From: Trinickia sp. Y13
GTDB lineage: Bacteria; Pseudomonadota; Gammaproteobacteria; Burkholderiales; Burkholderiaceae
Direction: 5' to 3'
Assembly (NCBI RefSeq): GCF_029522115.1
Contig: NZ_JAKWFK010000017.1
Span: 1-64,000, forward strand
DNA: 64,000 nucleotides
Below, piece by piece: positions 33,943 to 43,740 of this stretch (the stretch's first letter is position 1; every line of letters begins with the position of its first letter). A program made the position numbers and the translations under genes. The notes under the pieces were generated by a model. That model saw only the letters and a program-made list of their open reading frames with translations, made no database searches and had not been told where the DNA came from.

Positions 33943-34037
33943 CGCTATCTCGCCTTTGCCCTAGCGCCATTGCTTCGAAAAGACAAACTGAACCGCTGAA
34001 AACCTTTTATTATAGCACACACGGCCCAATCCCCCTT

Positions 34038-35939
34038 TCAAAGCCCGAGCTGCCGTTTCATCTCGCCGCGTTGCCGGTTCAGGTCCGCGAATTGATCGAT
34101 TTCCTCGGGCGTCAGTTTGGACTGGCGCGACAAGCGCTCGAGCCGCTCGCAGCACGCGTCGTAACGAATCTTTAGGATTGCCGCCTGGAATTCCTCCGCG
34201 GCGATGCGCTCGCGCTCCTGCTGTTGCTCGGCCGCGGCGGCGTCTTCCACATCGTGCATGAGCAAATCACGCACGTTTTCATCATAGACCAGAATTTCGC
34301 GGAAGATTTCTTCGAAAGTCGCCGCGTTGGCCCCATTTCTAAGCAGATCCGACAGATGTCGAAATTCGGCCGCATCGCCCAAGGCGCGCGCGTGCGTAGC
34401 CGCTTCGGCGAACAATTCGCCATGGTGGCTTTGGTTGAATAAGCTTTCCTCGCTCTCTTCGTCCAACACCGACACGATGCGCGGATACATCACCAAATTG
34501 CGCAACGCGCGTTCCTCGATGCCCGTGACGCGCCGCCGGTCCTTGCGCGCGGGCGCCGGCCGGGCGGCCACGGCGATGCGCGTATCGACCTCGCACAGGG
34601 CCGCCACTTCCTCGAACGGAACGCCCAAGCGATCGGCAAACATGTGCATGATCTGGGCACGCAGCGCATTGGCCGGCAGCGCCTGCAATAGCGGCTTGGC
34701 ATCGAACAGCGCGCGAGCGCGCCCTTCCGGCGTATCGAGTTCCTTGCCCGCCAGCACTTCGTTCAACATGAACTGCGACAGCGGCAGCGCGTGCTCGATC
34801 TGCTCCGAAAAAGCGTCCCGGCCGAATTCACGGACGAAGCTATCGGGATCGTGCTCCGGCGGCAAAAACAAGAAGCGGATCGTGCGGTTGTCGGCGGCAT
34901 GCGGCAGGCAAGCGTCGAGCGCGCGCCGCGCTGCGCGACGGCCCGCGGCGTCCCCGTCGAAGCTGAAGATGACCGTGTCGGTCTGCCGCAGCAGCTTCTG
35001 CACGTGAACCGGCGTGCAAGCGGTGCCGAGGGTCGCAACGGCATTCGGAAACCCGAGTTGCGCCAATGCGACGACGTCCATATACCCCTCCACCACCAAC
35101 ACGAAATGCGCCTCGCGAATCGCCAACCGGGCCTCGAACAGCCCGTACAGCTCGCTACCCTTGCTAAATAGCGGCGTTTCCGGCGAATTCAAATACTTCG
35201 GTTCGCCGCTGTCGAGCACGCGCCCGCCGAACCCGATCACCTGCCCCTTGACGTTGCGAATCGGGAACATGATGCGTTCGCGGAACCGGTCGTAGCGCCG
35301 CGGCTGGCCTTGCGCGTCGAGCTTCTCGCTGACGATGACGAGGCCCGCCTCGACGAGCGCATCGTTGCGGTAATCGGCGAAGGCGGCTTCGAGGTTCTGC
35401 CAGCCGTCGGGCGCGAATCCGAGCCCGAAGCGCGCGGCGACTTCGCCCGTCAGCCCGCGCTTCTTCAAGTACTGAATGGCTTGCGGCGCACCCCGCAGTG
35501 TCTTGCGGTAGTAGTCGCTCGCCGTTTGCATGAGGTCCGACAACGCGGCAACCGCTTTGCCGTCCACGGGCGCGAATCGCTCGGCGCCGCCCGCGCCGCC
35601 TTGGCCCGCGGAACCGCCGTAACCGCCGCGAGCGGGCGACGGCTCTTGCGGTACGGACAGGCCGACCGATTGCGCGAGTTCGCCCACGGCCTCGGGGAAC
35701 GAAAGCCCCGCGTGTTCCATCAAGAAGCCGATGGCCGTTCCGTGCGCACCGCATCCGAAGCAGTGATAGAACTGCTTGGTCGGGCTGACGGTGAACGAGG
35801 GACTTTTCTCGTTATGAAACGGGCACAAGCCCATGAAATTCGCCCCGCCCTTCTTCAACTGGACGAACTTGCCCACCACGTCGACGATATCGACGCGGTT
35901 CAGCAGATCCTGGAGAAAGGCGTGTGGAATCACATGCAC
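34038..35939 (-). CDS. dnaG: DNA primase DnaG
   Basis: This 633-residue primase makes RNA primers for replication. The N-terminal CHC2 zinc finger is intact (LCPFHNEKSPSFTV, then FYHCFGCGAHG). A TOPRIM catalytic domain follows (LVVEGYMDVVALAQ; later FSFDGDAAGRRAARRAL), and a C-terminal helical domain binds the DnaB helicase. A Gly-rich stretch near 110-125 (GGYGGSAGQGGAGGAE) between zinc finger and core is a linker. It lies between yqeY and rpoD in the macromolecular-synthesis cluster. Length and motifs are normal. Confidence 0.97.
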   Translation of the reverse strand: MHVIPHAFLQDLLNRVDIVDVVGKFVQLKKGGANFMGLCPFHNEKSPSFTVSPTKQFYHCFGCGAHGTAIGFLMEHAGLSFPEAVGELAQSVGLSVPQEPSPARGGYGGSAGQGGAGGAERFAPVDGKAVAALSDLMQTASDYYRKTLRGAPQAIQYLKKRGLTGEVAARFGLGFAPDGWQNLEAAFADYRNDALVEAGLVIVSEKLDAQGQPRRYDRFRERIMFPIRNVKGQVIGFGGRVLDSGEPKYLNSPETPLFSKGSELYGLFEARLAIREAHFVLVVEGYMDVVALAQLGFPNAVATLGTACTPVHVQKLLRQTDTVIFSFDGDAAGRRAARRALDACLPHAADNRTIRFLFLPPEHDPDSFVREFGRDAFSEQIEHALPLSQFMLNEVLAGKELDTPEGRARALFDAKPLLQALPANALRAQIMHMFADRLGVPFEEVAALCEVDTRIAVAARPAPARKDRRRVTGIEERALRNLVMYPRIVSVLDEESEESLFNQSHHGELFAEAATHARALGDAAEFRHLSDLLRNGANAATFEEIFREILVYDENVRDLLMHDVEDAAAAEQQQERERIAAEEFQAAILKIRYDACCERLERLSRQSKLTPEEIDQFADLNRQRGEMKRQLGL

Positions 35940-36038
35940 TCACGCGGGACGAACCCGAACGCTGCACTCATGCTGCGCGCCGCCGCTCGCGTTGCGATGA
36001 AACGCGCGCCAGCGCAGCGTTCGGTGTCGCTCACCCGC

Positions 36039-36485
36039 TTACTTGGCAAGTGCGGCCTTCACGAGGGCGGACACGGCCGTCATGTCGGCCCGGCCGGCAA
36101 GCTTGCCCTTGAGCACGCCCATCACTTTGCCCATGTCCTGCGGCCCGGCCGCCCCCGTTGCAGCTACGGCCGCCTGCACCTGCTCGGCAATTTCGGCCTC
36201 CGACAATTGGGCCGGCATATACGCGGCGAGCACGGCAAGCTCTGCACTCTCCTGCTCGACCAAATCGGTGCGGCCGGCCGCTTCGAATTGGCTGATCGAA
36301 TCCTTGCGCTGCTTGATCATCTTGTCGATGACGCCCGTGATGGCGGCATCGTCGAGCACCGTCCGTTCGTCGACTTCCCGCTGCTTGATCGCCGCCAGCA
36401 GCAAACGAATCGTGGCGAGGCGCCCGGTCTCGCGTGCGCGCATCGCGGTTTTCATGTCCTCGTTGATACGATCTTTAAGACTCAT
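36039..36485 (-). CDS. GatB/YqeY-domain protein
   Basis: This 148-residue helical protein is of the YqeY family (MSLKDRINEDMKTAMRARE; ITGVIDKMIKQRKDSISQFE; MGKVMGVLKGKLAGRADM). It corresponds to the tail domain of the GatB amidotransferase subunit, which in GatB contacts tRNA. The stand-alone protein is usually encoded between rpsU and dnaG in beta-proteobacteria, as here; its own role is not firmly established. The translation-initiation region is weak, but the start is conserved. Confidence 0.92.
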   Translation of the reverse strand: MSLKDRINEDMKTAMRARETGRLATIRLLLAAIKQREVDERTVLDDAAITGVIDKMIKQRKDSISQFEAAGRTDLVEQESAELAVLAAYMPAQLSEAEIAEQVQAAVAATGAAGPQDMGKVMGVLKGKLAGRADMTAVSALVKAALAK

Positions 36486-36545
36486 CTTTCACCCGGCTGA
36501 GGAAGGGAGGTGGCAATAACGCAATGGTGCGCACTGAGCGCAAAA

Positions 36546-36574
36546 ACCCGCTTGGGATGTTTCCTCAAGCGGGT
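36546..36574 (-). terminator. rho-independent terminator of rpsU
   Basis: ACCCGCTTG (36546-36554) pairs with CAAGCGGGT (36566-36574). On the minus strand the stem is followed by TTTTTG, a good terminator 54 nt past the rpsU stop. It would let S21 be made in excess over the downstream yqeY, dnaG and rpoD, as is known for this operon in other bacteria. An outer GCGCAA/TTGCGC pair extends the hairpin. Confidence 0.85.
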
Positions 36575-36627
36575 CTTGCGCATTCGCATTCGCATTCGCG
36601 AGCGCGAGCGCAGCGGACGCGGGACGA

Positions 36628-36840
36628 TCAATACAATTTCTTCGGCAGCATCTGGCTGCGCAGGCGCTTGAAATGGCGCTTTACGGCCGCCGCCTTCTTG
36701 CGCTTGCGTTCAGCCGTGGGCTTTTCGAAGAACTCGCGCGCACGAAGCTCGGTCAGAAGGCCGTTCTTCTCGATCGTGCGCTTGAAGCGGCGCATCGCAA
36801 CTTCAAAGGGCTCGTTTTCTTTTACGCGGATGATCGTCAT
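36628..36840 (-). CDS. rpsU: 30S ribosomal protein S21
   Basis: This 70-residue, very basic protein ([40 protein letters not shown]) is S21 of the small ribosomal subunit, involved in translation initiation. Length and composition are typical. GGAA precedes the ATG at normal spacing. It is the first gene of the rpsU-yqeY-dnaG-rpoD block, separated from yqeY by a terminator. Confidence 0.97.
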   Translation of the reverse strand: MTIIRVKENEPFEVAMRRFKRTIEKNGLLTELRAREFFEKPTAERKRKKAAAVKRHFKRLRSQMLPKKLY

Positions 36841-36909
36841 GTTTCCAAAACGAAATTTTCCAAAGGTCCGGGAGTATAGCAGACCTCGGGCACATTTACA
36901 CGAGCGTTG

Positions 36910-38139
36910 TCAAGTACCGCGAACGAATTCGGTCGCGGCTTGGCCTGCCGCCACGCCCGATGCCCACGCCCATTGAAAGTTGTAACCGCCAAGCCAGCCG
37001 GTGACGTCCACGGCCTCGCCGATGAAATAGAGTCCCGGCACGCGCGCGCTCATCATGGTCGTCGACGACAACTCGCGCGTATCGACGCCGCCCTTGGTGA
37101 CTTCGGCCTTGCGATAGCCCTCGGTTCCCGAAGGCGTCAATGTCCAACGAGAAAACGCCTCGCCCAGGCGGCGCAAGGTCTTGTCGGACAAATCGGCCAA
37201 GCGGGCTTCGGCGGACACCGCATGCGCATCGAGCCATGCGTGCGCCAACCGCGCCGGCAGCCATTGCCCCAGCACCGTGCCGATCTGGCGTTTGGTGGCG
37301 CTCGATTTTGCCTCGAGCAACGCCGCAGCGACATCGCGCCCAGGCAGCAGATCGATGACGATCGGCTCCCCGCTGTGCCAGTAGCTGGAAATTTGCAGCA
37401 CGCCGGGTCCGGACAACCCTCGGTGCGTGAAAAGCAAGTCTTCGATGAACGAGCCCGACGCCCGCTTGGGGCCCGCCGCCACCTCGACCTCGAGCGATAC
37501 GCCTGCCAGCGCGGCGAACGGCGCCCAATCCTCGGAAGTGAAAGTGAGCGGAACGAGCGCCGGCCGGGTGTCGACGAGCTTGTGCCCGAACTGCTTGGCG
37601 AGGCGATAGGCGAAATCGGTCGCGCCGATCTTCGGGATCGAGAGTCCCCCGGTAGCGATCACCAAGGCCCGTGCCGCAATCTCGCCGCCGCTCGTCTCGA
37701 GCGCAAACGCACCCGCCTCGCTGCGCCGGACGGCATGCACCGCCACCGGACGTCGCCAGGTCACTCGGCCGGTGTCGCACTCGGCCGCAAGCAGGTCGAT
37801 GATCGATTCGCTCGAATGGTCGCAAAAAAGCTGACCTCGGTGCTTCTCGTGCCAAGTCACGCGATGCGCCTTCAGCAGCGCAAGAAAATCGCGCGGCGTG
37901 TAGCGCGCGAGCGCTGAACGGCAAAAGTGCGGATTGGCCGAGAGATAGTTGGACGGGCCTGCCTGCAAGTTCGTGAAATTGCAGCGCCCGCCGCCTGAAA
38001 TGCGGATCTTCTCCGCAAGACGCGGCGCGTGATCGATCAGCGTCACACGCGCGCCGCGCTGCCCGGCCACGGCCGCGCACATCATCCCGGCCGCCCCTGC
38101 GCCGATGACGGCGATATCGAAAGATTCCATGGCGCGCAT
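36910..38139 (-). CDS. BaiN/YhiN-type (HI0933 family) FAD-dependent oxidoreductase
   Basis: This 409-residue flavoprotein begins with a dinucleotide-binding motif (IAVIGAGAAGMMCAAVAG) and has the family's RISGGGRCNFTN segment (about residues 46-57) and a C-terminal second FAD contact (GLYFIGEAVDVTGWLGGYNFQ in two parts near residue 370-390). HI0933-family enzymes bind FAD and are thought to act as reductases; the substrate is not known. It is divergent from tsaD, with about 137 bp between the starts. Confidence 0.9.
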   Translation of the reverse strand: MRAMESFDIAVIGAGAAGMMCAAVAGQRGARVTLIDHAPRLAEKIRISGGGRCNFTNLQAGPSNYLSANPHFCRSALARYTPRDFLALLKAHRVTWHEKHRGQLFCDHSSESIIDLLAAECDTGRVTWRRPVAVHAVRRSEAGAFALETSGGEIAARALVIATGGLSIPKIGATDFAYRLAKQFGHKLVDTRPALVPLTFTSEDWAPFAALAGVSLEVEVAAGPKRASGSFIEDLLFTHRGLSGPGVLQISSYWHSGEPIVIDLLPGRDVAAALLEAKSSATKRQIGTVLGQWLPARLAHAWLDAHAVSAEARLADLSDKTLRRLGEAFSRWTLTPSGTEGYRKAEVTKGGVDTRELSSTTMMSARVPGLYFIGEAVDVTGWLGGYNFQWAWASGVAAGQAATEFVRGT

Positions 38140-38276
38140 TCTACCTGCGCGAGCGGCCAGGGTCGGCGCGCTGATATACTTTCGTGTTTTCCACGCATTC
38201 CTCGCGGTGGCGACGGCAACGGTTATAGCGTCATAGCCGGGCCATGATCGTCATCGCCGCCCTCGCCCATCCCACC

Positions 38277-39302
38277 ATGCTCGTTCTCGGCATCGAAAGT
38301 TCGTGCGACGAAACCGGGCTCGCGCTCTACGATACCGAGCGCGGCCTGCTCGCGCACGCCCTGCATTCGCAGATCGCGATGCATCGCGAATACGGCGGCG
38401 TCGTACCCGAACTGGCATCTCGCGACCATATCCGCCGGGCGCTGCCGCTGCTCGAGGATGTCCTCGCCCGCTCGGGAGCGTCGCGCGCAGACATCGACGC
38501 CATCGCGTTCACGCAGGGCCCAGGCCTCGCGGGTGCGCTGCTGGTCGGGGCCAGCATCGCCAATGCACTCGCGCTCGCATGGGATAAGCCCACCATCGGC
38601 ATCCACCATCTGGAAGGGCACCTGCTCTCGCCGCTGCTCGTCGAGGCGCCCCCGCCGTTTCCGTTCGTTGCGCTGCTGGTGTCGGGCGGCCACACGCAGC
38701 TCATGCGCGTGACCGACGTAGGCGTCTACGAAACGCTCGGCGAAACGCTGGACGACGCGGCCGGCGAAGCATTCGACAAGACGGCCAAGTTGCTCGGGCT
38801 CGGCTATCCCGGCGGCCCGGAAGTTTCCCGGCTCGCCGATTACGGAACCCCGGGCGCCGTCACGCTGCCGCGGCCGATGCTGCATTCAGGCGATCTCGAT
38901 TTCAGTTTCAGCGGGTTGAAAACGGCTGTGCTGACGCAAACCAAGCGGTTGGGCGCGAACGTCTGCGAACAAGCGAAGGCCGATCTCGCGCGCGGGTTCG
39001 TGGATGCGGCCGTGGACGTGCTTGTCGGCAAATCGCTGGCGGCGCTCAAGAAGACGCGGCTCAAACGCCTTGTCGTCGCGGGCGGCGTGGGCGCGAACCG
39101 CCAGTTGCGCGACGCATTGACGGCCGCCGCCAAGAAACGCGGCTTCGATGTCCACTACCCCGACCTTGCGCTGTGCACCGATAACGGCGCGATGATCGCG
39201 CTAGCTGGCGCTTTGCGTCTGCAACGCTGGCCGCATCAAGCAAGCCGGGACTATGCGTTCACGGTCAAGCCGCGCTGGGATTTGTCGTCGCTCGCGCGAT
39301 AG
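38277..39302 (+). CDS. tsaD: tRNA N6-threonylcarbamoyladenosine synthase catalytic subunit TsaD
   Basis: This 341-residue protein transfers the threonylcarbamoyl group to A37 of ANN-decoding tRNAs, together with TsaB and TsaE. It begins with the family signature [19 protein letters not shown] and holds the metal-binding [11 protein letters not shown] (about residues 110-120). Later ASKH-fold motifs are present ([19 protein letters not shown]). I chose the ATG at 38277 because the conserved core starts there; the frame is open upstream to 38244. It stands alone, divergent from the flavoprotein gene. Confidence 0.96.
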   Translation: MLVLGIESSCDETGLALYDTERGLLAHALHSQIAMHREYGGVVPELASRDHIRRALPLLEDVLARSGASRADIDAIAFTQGPGLAGALLVGASIANALALAWDKPTIGIHHLEGHLLSPLLVEAPPPFPFVALLVSGGHTQLMRVTDVGVYETLGETLDDAAGEAFDKTAKLLGLGYPGGPEVSRLADYGTPGAVTLPRPMLHSGDLDFSFSGLKTAVLTQTKRLGANVCEQAKADLARGFVDAAVDVLVGKSLAALKKTRLKRLVVAGGVGANRQLRDALTAAAKKRGFDVHYPDLALCTDNGAMIALAGALRLQRWPHQASRDYAFTVKPRWDLSSLAR

Positions 39303-39337
39303 GACGATAACGGGCGGCCGGCGCAACGATAGAAGCG

Positions 39338-40159
39338 TTAAACCGATTCTGTAGGCGCCGTGCGTTTGTCATGCTCGATCACGGCGTAAGCGCTGTGGTT
39401 GTGAATCGATTCGAAGTTTTCCGCTTCGAGCGTGTACGCCACGATGCGCTCGTCGCGGTTGAGCCGCTGCGCCACATCCCGTACCAAGTCTTCGACGAAT
39501 TTCGGGTTCTCGTACGCACGCTCCGTCACGAACTTCTCGTCGGGGCGCTTGAGCAAACCCCACAACTCGCACGAAGCCTCCTCCTCGGCAATACGGATCA
39601 GGTCTTCGACGGGCGCGTCGGCCTGTAATTCGACTTCGATCGTCACATGCGAGCGCTGATTGTGCGCGCCGTACTGGGAGATTTCCTTCGAGCAGGGGCA
39701 AAGGCTCGTCACGGGCACGAGCACACGCAAGAACGTGCGGATTTCGCCGTCGCGCGCCTGCCCCGTCAATGTCACTTCGTAGTCGAGCAAACTCGACACG
39801 CCCGAAACGGGCGCGGTTTTCGGCACGAAGTAAGGGAACGTGACTTCGATACGGCCGGCCGCCGCTTCGAGCTTGTCGAGCATCTCGGCAAGCAGCGTGC
39901 GAAACGTAGCGGACTCGAGCGGCGCCTTGTTCGCCTCCAATAACGCGACGAAGCGCGACATGTGCGTGCCCTTCTGATGCGCGGGCAGATGCACGTCGAG
40001 GTTCCATGTCCCCACCGTCGGCTGGATGTCGCCGCTGGGCGTGCGCACCGTCAACGGATGGCGCACTCCCTTCACCCCAACGCGTTGAATCGGAATCTGC
40101 CTCGTGTCGACCGTGCTTTGAACGTCGGGCATGACGAAGGCGGGATTCATCTGGTTCAT
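39338..40159 (-). CDS. folE2: GTP cyclohydrolase FolE2 (type IB)
   Basis: This 273-residue enzyme converts GTP to 7,8-dihydroneopterin triphosphate, the first step of folate synthesis. Family signatures include [12 protein letters not shown] (about 27-38), the [20 protein letters not shown] segment with the catalytic and metal-binding cysteine (about 150-169), and [20 protein letters not shown]. FolE2 can use metals other than zinc. No zinc-responsive (Zur) site is obvious upstream. The start at 40157-40159 follows AGGA at good spacing. It lies 35 bp from the tsaD stop (convergent) and 135 bp after dxs on the same strand. Confidence 0.95.
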   Translation of the reverse strand: MNQMNPAFVMPDVQSTVDTRQIPIQRVGVKGVRHPLTVRTPSGDIQPTVGTWNLDVHLPAHQKGTHMSRFVALLEANKAPLESATFRTLLAEMLDKLEAAAGRIEVTFPYFVPKTAPVSGVSSLLDYEVTLTGQARDGEIRTFLRVLVPVTSLCPCSKEISQYGAHNQRSHVTIEVELQADAPVEDLIRIAEEEASCELWGLLKRPDEKFVTERAYENPKFVEDLVRDVAQRLNRDERIVAYTLEAENFESIHNHSAYAVIEHDKRTAPTESV

Positions 40160-40294
40160 CTTCTTGTCCTGATGGGCGCGGCTGCAATGCCGGAGCGCAG
40201 GGGCCGGCGAAAGTCGCGCCAATAAATAAACATGGGCCCGAAGGCCCATGCGTGCATCCAAAATGCGGCGGCCGCTTATGCGGCCGGCTCGGGA

Positions 40295-42193
40295 TCAAGC
40301 CACGCGCTGCGCCGCCAGCTTAGCCGCCGGCTCGAAAAAGCGTGCGCGAATCGACCGTTCGATGCCCGCGCCGTCAAGGCCGCATTCCGCCAGCAACTTA
40401 GCCGGGTCGCCATGGTCGATGAAGCTGTCGGGGAGGCCCAATTGTAGTACGGGGCGAACAACCCCATTGGCAAGCAGGGATTCCACACAGGCCGAGCCCG
40501 CACCGCCCATCACGCAGCCTTCTTCCACCGTGACGATCGCATCGTGCGTTTGCGCCAGCTCGCGCACGAGGTCGGCATCGATCGGTTTGACGAAGCGCAT
40601 GTTCGCGACCGTGGCATCGAGCCCTTCGGCCGCCGCCAGTGCAGGCGCGACCATGGTGCCGAACGCGAGAATCGCAATGCGGCTGCCCTTGGGCGCAGTC
40701 GATTGACGGCGAATTTCGCCACGGCCCACCGGCAGCGCCTCCATTTGTTTCACCGTGGCGACACCCGTGCCCGCGCCGCGCGGATAACGAACCGCCGTCG
40801 GATTGGGCTGCTGCAACGCCGTGTACAACATCTGGCGGCACTCGTTTTCATCGGCCGGTGCCATCACGGTCATGTTGGGAATGCAGCGCAGGAACGCGAG
40901 ATCATAGGCCCCCGCGTGCGTGGCGCCGTCGGCGCCCACGAGCCCCGCCCGGTCGATCGCGAATACGACTGGGAGGTTCTGCAACGCTACGTCGTGAATC
41001 AACTGGTCGTACGCGCGCTGCAGGAACGTCGAGTAAATGGCGACGACAGGCTTCATGCCTTCCGTGGCGATGCCGCCCGCGAACGTCACGGCATGCTGCT
41101 CGGCAATGCCCACGTCGAAATAGCGATCGGGAAAGCGCCGCTCGAATTCAACCATGCCCGAGCCTTCGCGCATGGCCGGCGTAATGCCCACGACGCGCGA
41201 ATCCAATTCAGCCGCATCGCACAACCACTCGCCGAATACCTGCGTATAGGTTTTCTTCGACGGCGAGCTAGGCGGCTTGATGCCTTCGGCCGGATTGAAC
41301 TTGCCCGGCCCGTGATAGAGCACGGGATCGGCTTCGGCGAGCTTGTAGCCTTGCCCCTTCTTCGTGACGACGTGCAGGAATTGCGGGCCGCGCAACTCCC
41401 GAATGTTTTGCAGCGTGGGGATCAACGAATCGAGATCGTGCCCGTCGATGGGGCCGATGTAGTTGAACCCGAACTCCTCGAACAGCGTGGCGGGGACCAC
41501 CATGCCCTTCGCGTGCTCTTCGAGCTTGCGCGCCAACTCGAGCATCGGCGGAGCAACGCGCAACACGCGCTCGACCCCTGCGCGAGCGGCCGCATAAAAA
41601 CGCCCCGACATTAGCCGAGCGAGGTGGCGATTGAGCGCGCCGACAGGCGGCGAAATCGACATGTCGTTGTCGTTCAGGATCACGAGCAGCGGCAAATCGT
41701 CGCACACGCCGGCGTTGTTCATGGCTTCGAACGCCATGCCCGCCGTCATCGCGCCGTCGCCGATCACGGCGATCGAGAAACGATCGATACCCTCTAGCTT
41801 GCTTGCGGTCGCCATCCCCAGCGCCGCGGAAATCGAGGTGCTCGAATGCGCGGTGCCGAATGTGTCGTACTGCGACTCCGAGCGGCGCGGGAACCCCGAA
41901 ATGCCGCCGCGCTGACGCAACGTGGGCATCCGGTCGCGACGCCCCGTCAGAATCTTATGAGGATAGGTTTGGTGGCCCACGTCCCAGACGATACGGTCGT
42001 GCGGCGTATCGAAAACGTAGTGCAAGGCGATCGTCAGCTCGACGGTGCCGAGATTCGACGACAAATGGCCGCCCGTTTGCGACACGCTGTCGAGCACGAA
42101 TGCGCGCAGCTCGTCGGCAAGCGGCTTCAGTTGGCGGCGATCGAGGCGGCGCAGATCCGCCGGGTCGTCGATGGTTTTCAACAAGTCGTACAT
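40295..42193 (-). CDS. dxs: 1-deoxy-D-xylulose-5-phosphate synthase
   Basis: This 632-residue thiamine-diphosphate enzyme condenses pyruvate and glyceraldehyde 3-phosphate, the first step of the MEP isoprenoid pathway. It has the ThDP motif [18 protein letters not shown] (about residues 150-167), the transketolase pyrimidine domain ([19 protein letters not shown]) and the C-terminal domain. Length is normal. It follows ispA by 85 nt and is probably in the xseB-ispA-dxs operon, a conserved proteobacterial order linking two isoprenoid enzymes. Confidence 0.97.
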   Translation of the reverse strand: MYDLLKTIDDPADLRRLDRRQLKPLADELRAFVLDSVSQTGGHLSSNLGTVELTIALHYVFDTPHDRIVWDVGHQTYPHKILTGRRDRMPTLRQRGGISGFPRRSESQYDTFGTAHSSTSISAALGMATASKLEGIDRFSIAVIGDGAMTAGMAFEAMNNAGVCDDLPLLVILNDNDMSISPPVGALNRHLARLMSGRFYAAARAGVERVLRVAPPMLELARKLEEHAKGMVVPATLFEEFGFNYIGPIDGHDLDSLIPTLQNIRELRGPQFLHVVTKKGQGYKLAEADPVLYHGPGKFNPAEGIKPPSSPSKKTYTQVFGEWLCDAAELDSRVVGITPAMREGSGMVEFERRFPDRYFDVGIAEQHAVTFAGGIATEGMKPVVAIYSTFLQRAYDQLIHDVALQNLPVVFAIDRAGLVGADGATHAGAYDLAFLRCIPNMTVMAPADENECRQMLYTALQQPNPTAVRYPRGAGTGVATVKQMEALPVGRGEIRRQSTAPKGSRIAILAFGTMVAPALAAAEGLDATVANMRFVKPIDADLVRELAQTHDAIVTVEEGCVMGGAGSACVESLLANGVVRPVLQLGLPDSFIDHGDPAKLLAECGLDGAGIERSIRARFFEPAAKLAAQRVA

Positions 42194-42278
42194 CGTCGTT
42201 CCATTGTAGGAAAAGTTACGCGCCCGCTTTTTTCACGCGCTTCTCGAGGCCAATGGCGCGCGCCAGCGGGCTTCGCGT

Positions 42279-43163
42279 TCAACTCACCCGGTGTACCACC
42301 AGGTCGGCAAGCTCGGCCAGACGCCGTGCATGCTCACCGAAAGGCGCGAGCGCGTCATGCGCGTCGCGCCTCAGTTGCGCCGCCAAAGCACGCGACGCTT
42401 CAAGCCCGATAATCGAAACGTAAGTCGGTTTGCCGTCCTTCGCGTCCTTGCCCGCCGTCTTGCCGAGCGTCGCGGAGTCGGTCGTCACATCGAGGATGTC
42501 GTCCACCACTTGGAATGCCAACCCGACCGCCGCCGCGTAGGCGTCGAGCGCCGCGAGCGCCCGCGCGTCGGGGGCTTTCCCGGCCAGTGCGCCCATGCGC
42601 ACGGACGCGCGCAAAAGTGCGCCGGTCTTCATCCGATGCATCGTTTCGAGCTGCGGCCGCGTGAGCGTGAGCCCCACGCTCGCCAAATCGATCGCTTGCC
42701 CGCCGGCCATGCCGAGCGAGCCGCTCGCAAGCGCCAGCTCGCGCACGAGCGCGGCTTGCGCGGGCGCGTCCAGCACCGCCTCGTCGGTCAGCACGACGAA
42801 TGCCTGCGACTGCAGGGCATCACCGACCAGCAGCGCCGTGGCTTCGTCATACTTGACGTGCACCGTCGGCTTGCCGCGACGCAATTCGTCATCGTCCATG
42901 CACGGCATGTCGTCATGCACGAGCGAATAGACGTGAATCATCTCGAGCGCCGCCGAAGCGGCTTCCAGAGCCTGCGGCCGCGCGCCCGTCAATTCGCCCG
43001 CGGCATGCACGAGCAACGGCCGGATACGCTTGCCGCCGCCGAGCACCGCATAGCGCATCGCTTCGTGGAGCCGCGCGGGTTCCACGGCAGATGCCGGCAG
43101 GTAACGTTCCAGTGCCGCTTCGACGCGCGCGAGCACCGCGCGCATCCATTCTTCAAATGTCAT
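42279..43163 (-). CDS. ispA: farnesyl/geranyl diphosphate synthase
   Basis: This 294-residue all-alpha prenyltransferase has the first aspartate-rich motif DDMPCMDDDELRRG (about residues 84-97) and the second DDILD region (QVVDDILDVTTDS, about 224-236). It condenses IPP with DMAPP/GPP to make farnesyl diphosphate for ubiquinone and undecaprenyl phosphate. The true start is the ATG at 43161-43163, which overlaps the xseB stop by ATGA; the longer open frame upstream is xseB read out of phase. Confidence 0.95.
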   Translation of the reverse strand: MTFEEWMRAVLARVEAALERYLPASAVEPARLHEAMRYAVLGGGKRIRPLLVHAAGELTGARPQALEAASAALEMIHVYSLVHDDMPCMDDDELRRGKPTVHVKYDEATALLVGDALQSQAFVVLTDEAVLDAPAQAALVRELALASGSLGMAGGQAIDLASVGLTLTRPQLETMHRMKTGALLRASVRMGALAGKAPDARALAALDAYAAAVGLAFQVVDDILDVTTDSATLGKTAGKDAKDGKPTYVSIIGLEASRALAAQLRRDAHDALAPFGEHARRLAELADLVVHRVS

Positions 43164-43462
43164 AGATCGTCTCCGCTGTCCGCGGGCGCCGTACCGGGAG
43201 GCAGCGGCTTGAGCGTCTCGCCATCGAGCACGCGCACCTGCTGCTCCACCTTTTCCAGTTGCTGCTGACAATACGCTACCAGGGCTGCACCGCGACGGTA
43301 CGCGGCCAGCGACTCCTCGAGGCTCAAGGCGCCGCTCTCCATACGGGAAACCAGCTCTTCCAACTCGGCCACCGCCGCTTCATAGTTCCGGGGCAGTGCC
43401 GCATCCCCTTGTTCGCCGCCGAGAGCGGGCGCGGGCGTACCTTCGGGTGCTATCTTCGCCAT
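43160..43462 (-). CDS. xseB: exodeoxyribonuclease VII small subunit
   Basis: This 100-residue protein has the XseB signature YEAAVAELEELVSRMESGAL and SLEESLAAYRRGAALV, forming a helical hairpin. Several copies bind the XseA large subunit to make exonuclease VII, which degrades single-stranded DNA. It has a ~25-residue acidic/proline tail past the core. It is the first gene of xseB-ispA-dxs. The region upstream (43463-43740) is a divergent promoter shared with the Rieske gene. Confidence 0.92.
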   Translation of the reverse strand: MAKIAPEGTPAPALGGEQGDAALPRNYEAAVAELEELVSRMESGALSLEESLAAYRRGAALVAYCQQQLEKVEQQVRVLDGETLKPLPPGTAPADSGDDL

Positions 43463-43740
43463 CGGATAGGAGTGAACTTAAAAGCAAGTCGGACATTCTA
43501 CGGCAAAAGCGCACGACCTAGCCCATCAGCCACCCAGGCCCAACCCGCCGGTCGAGGGCAAAAAAACAACACTCGGGGTGCCTCCACCCCCTGCGGGATC
43601 GCTTTTTGCGCATGCTTTTTTGACCCAAATCATGCACTTAAGCGCCCCAAGGGAGGGGGAAAGGGTATAATCTCAGGTTCCCTAAATCGAATCTTCGATG
43701 GTTGGGTTGTTCACTGCTTTCACGATTTTCGGGAGTGGGA

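Noticed and set aside
31435-33999. Open frame of 854 codons on the plus strand
   Set aside because: It is the antisense shadow of rpoD, whose sigma-70 regions are unambiguous; the Arg-rich product is typical of a GC-rich complementary frame.
36581-36612. GCATTC/GCGAGC hexamer repeats between rpsU and yqeY
   Set aside because: Only about three imperfect units; they look like chance simple sequence beside the terminator.
43619-43671. Full sigma-70 promoter for the Rieske gene (TTGACC ... TATAAT)
   Set aside because: The two elements are 41 bp apart, far from the 17 bp required; only the TATAAT is a possible -10.
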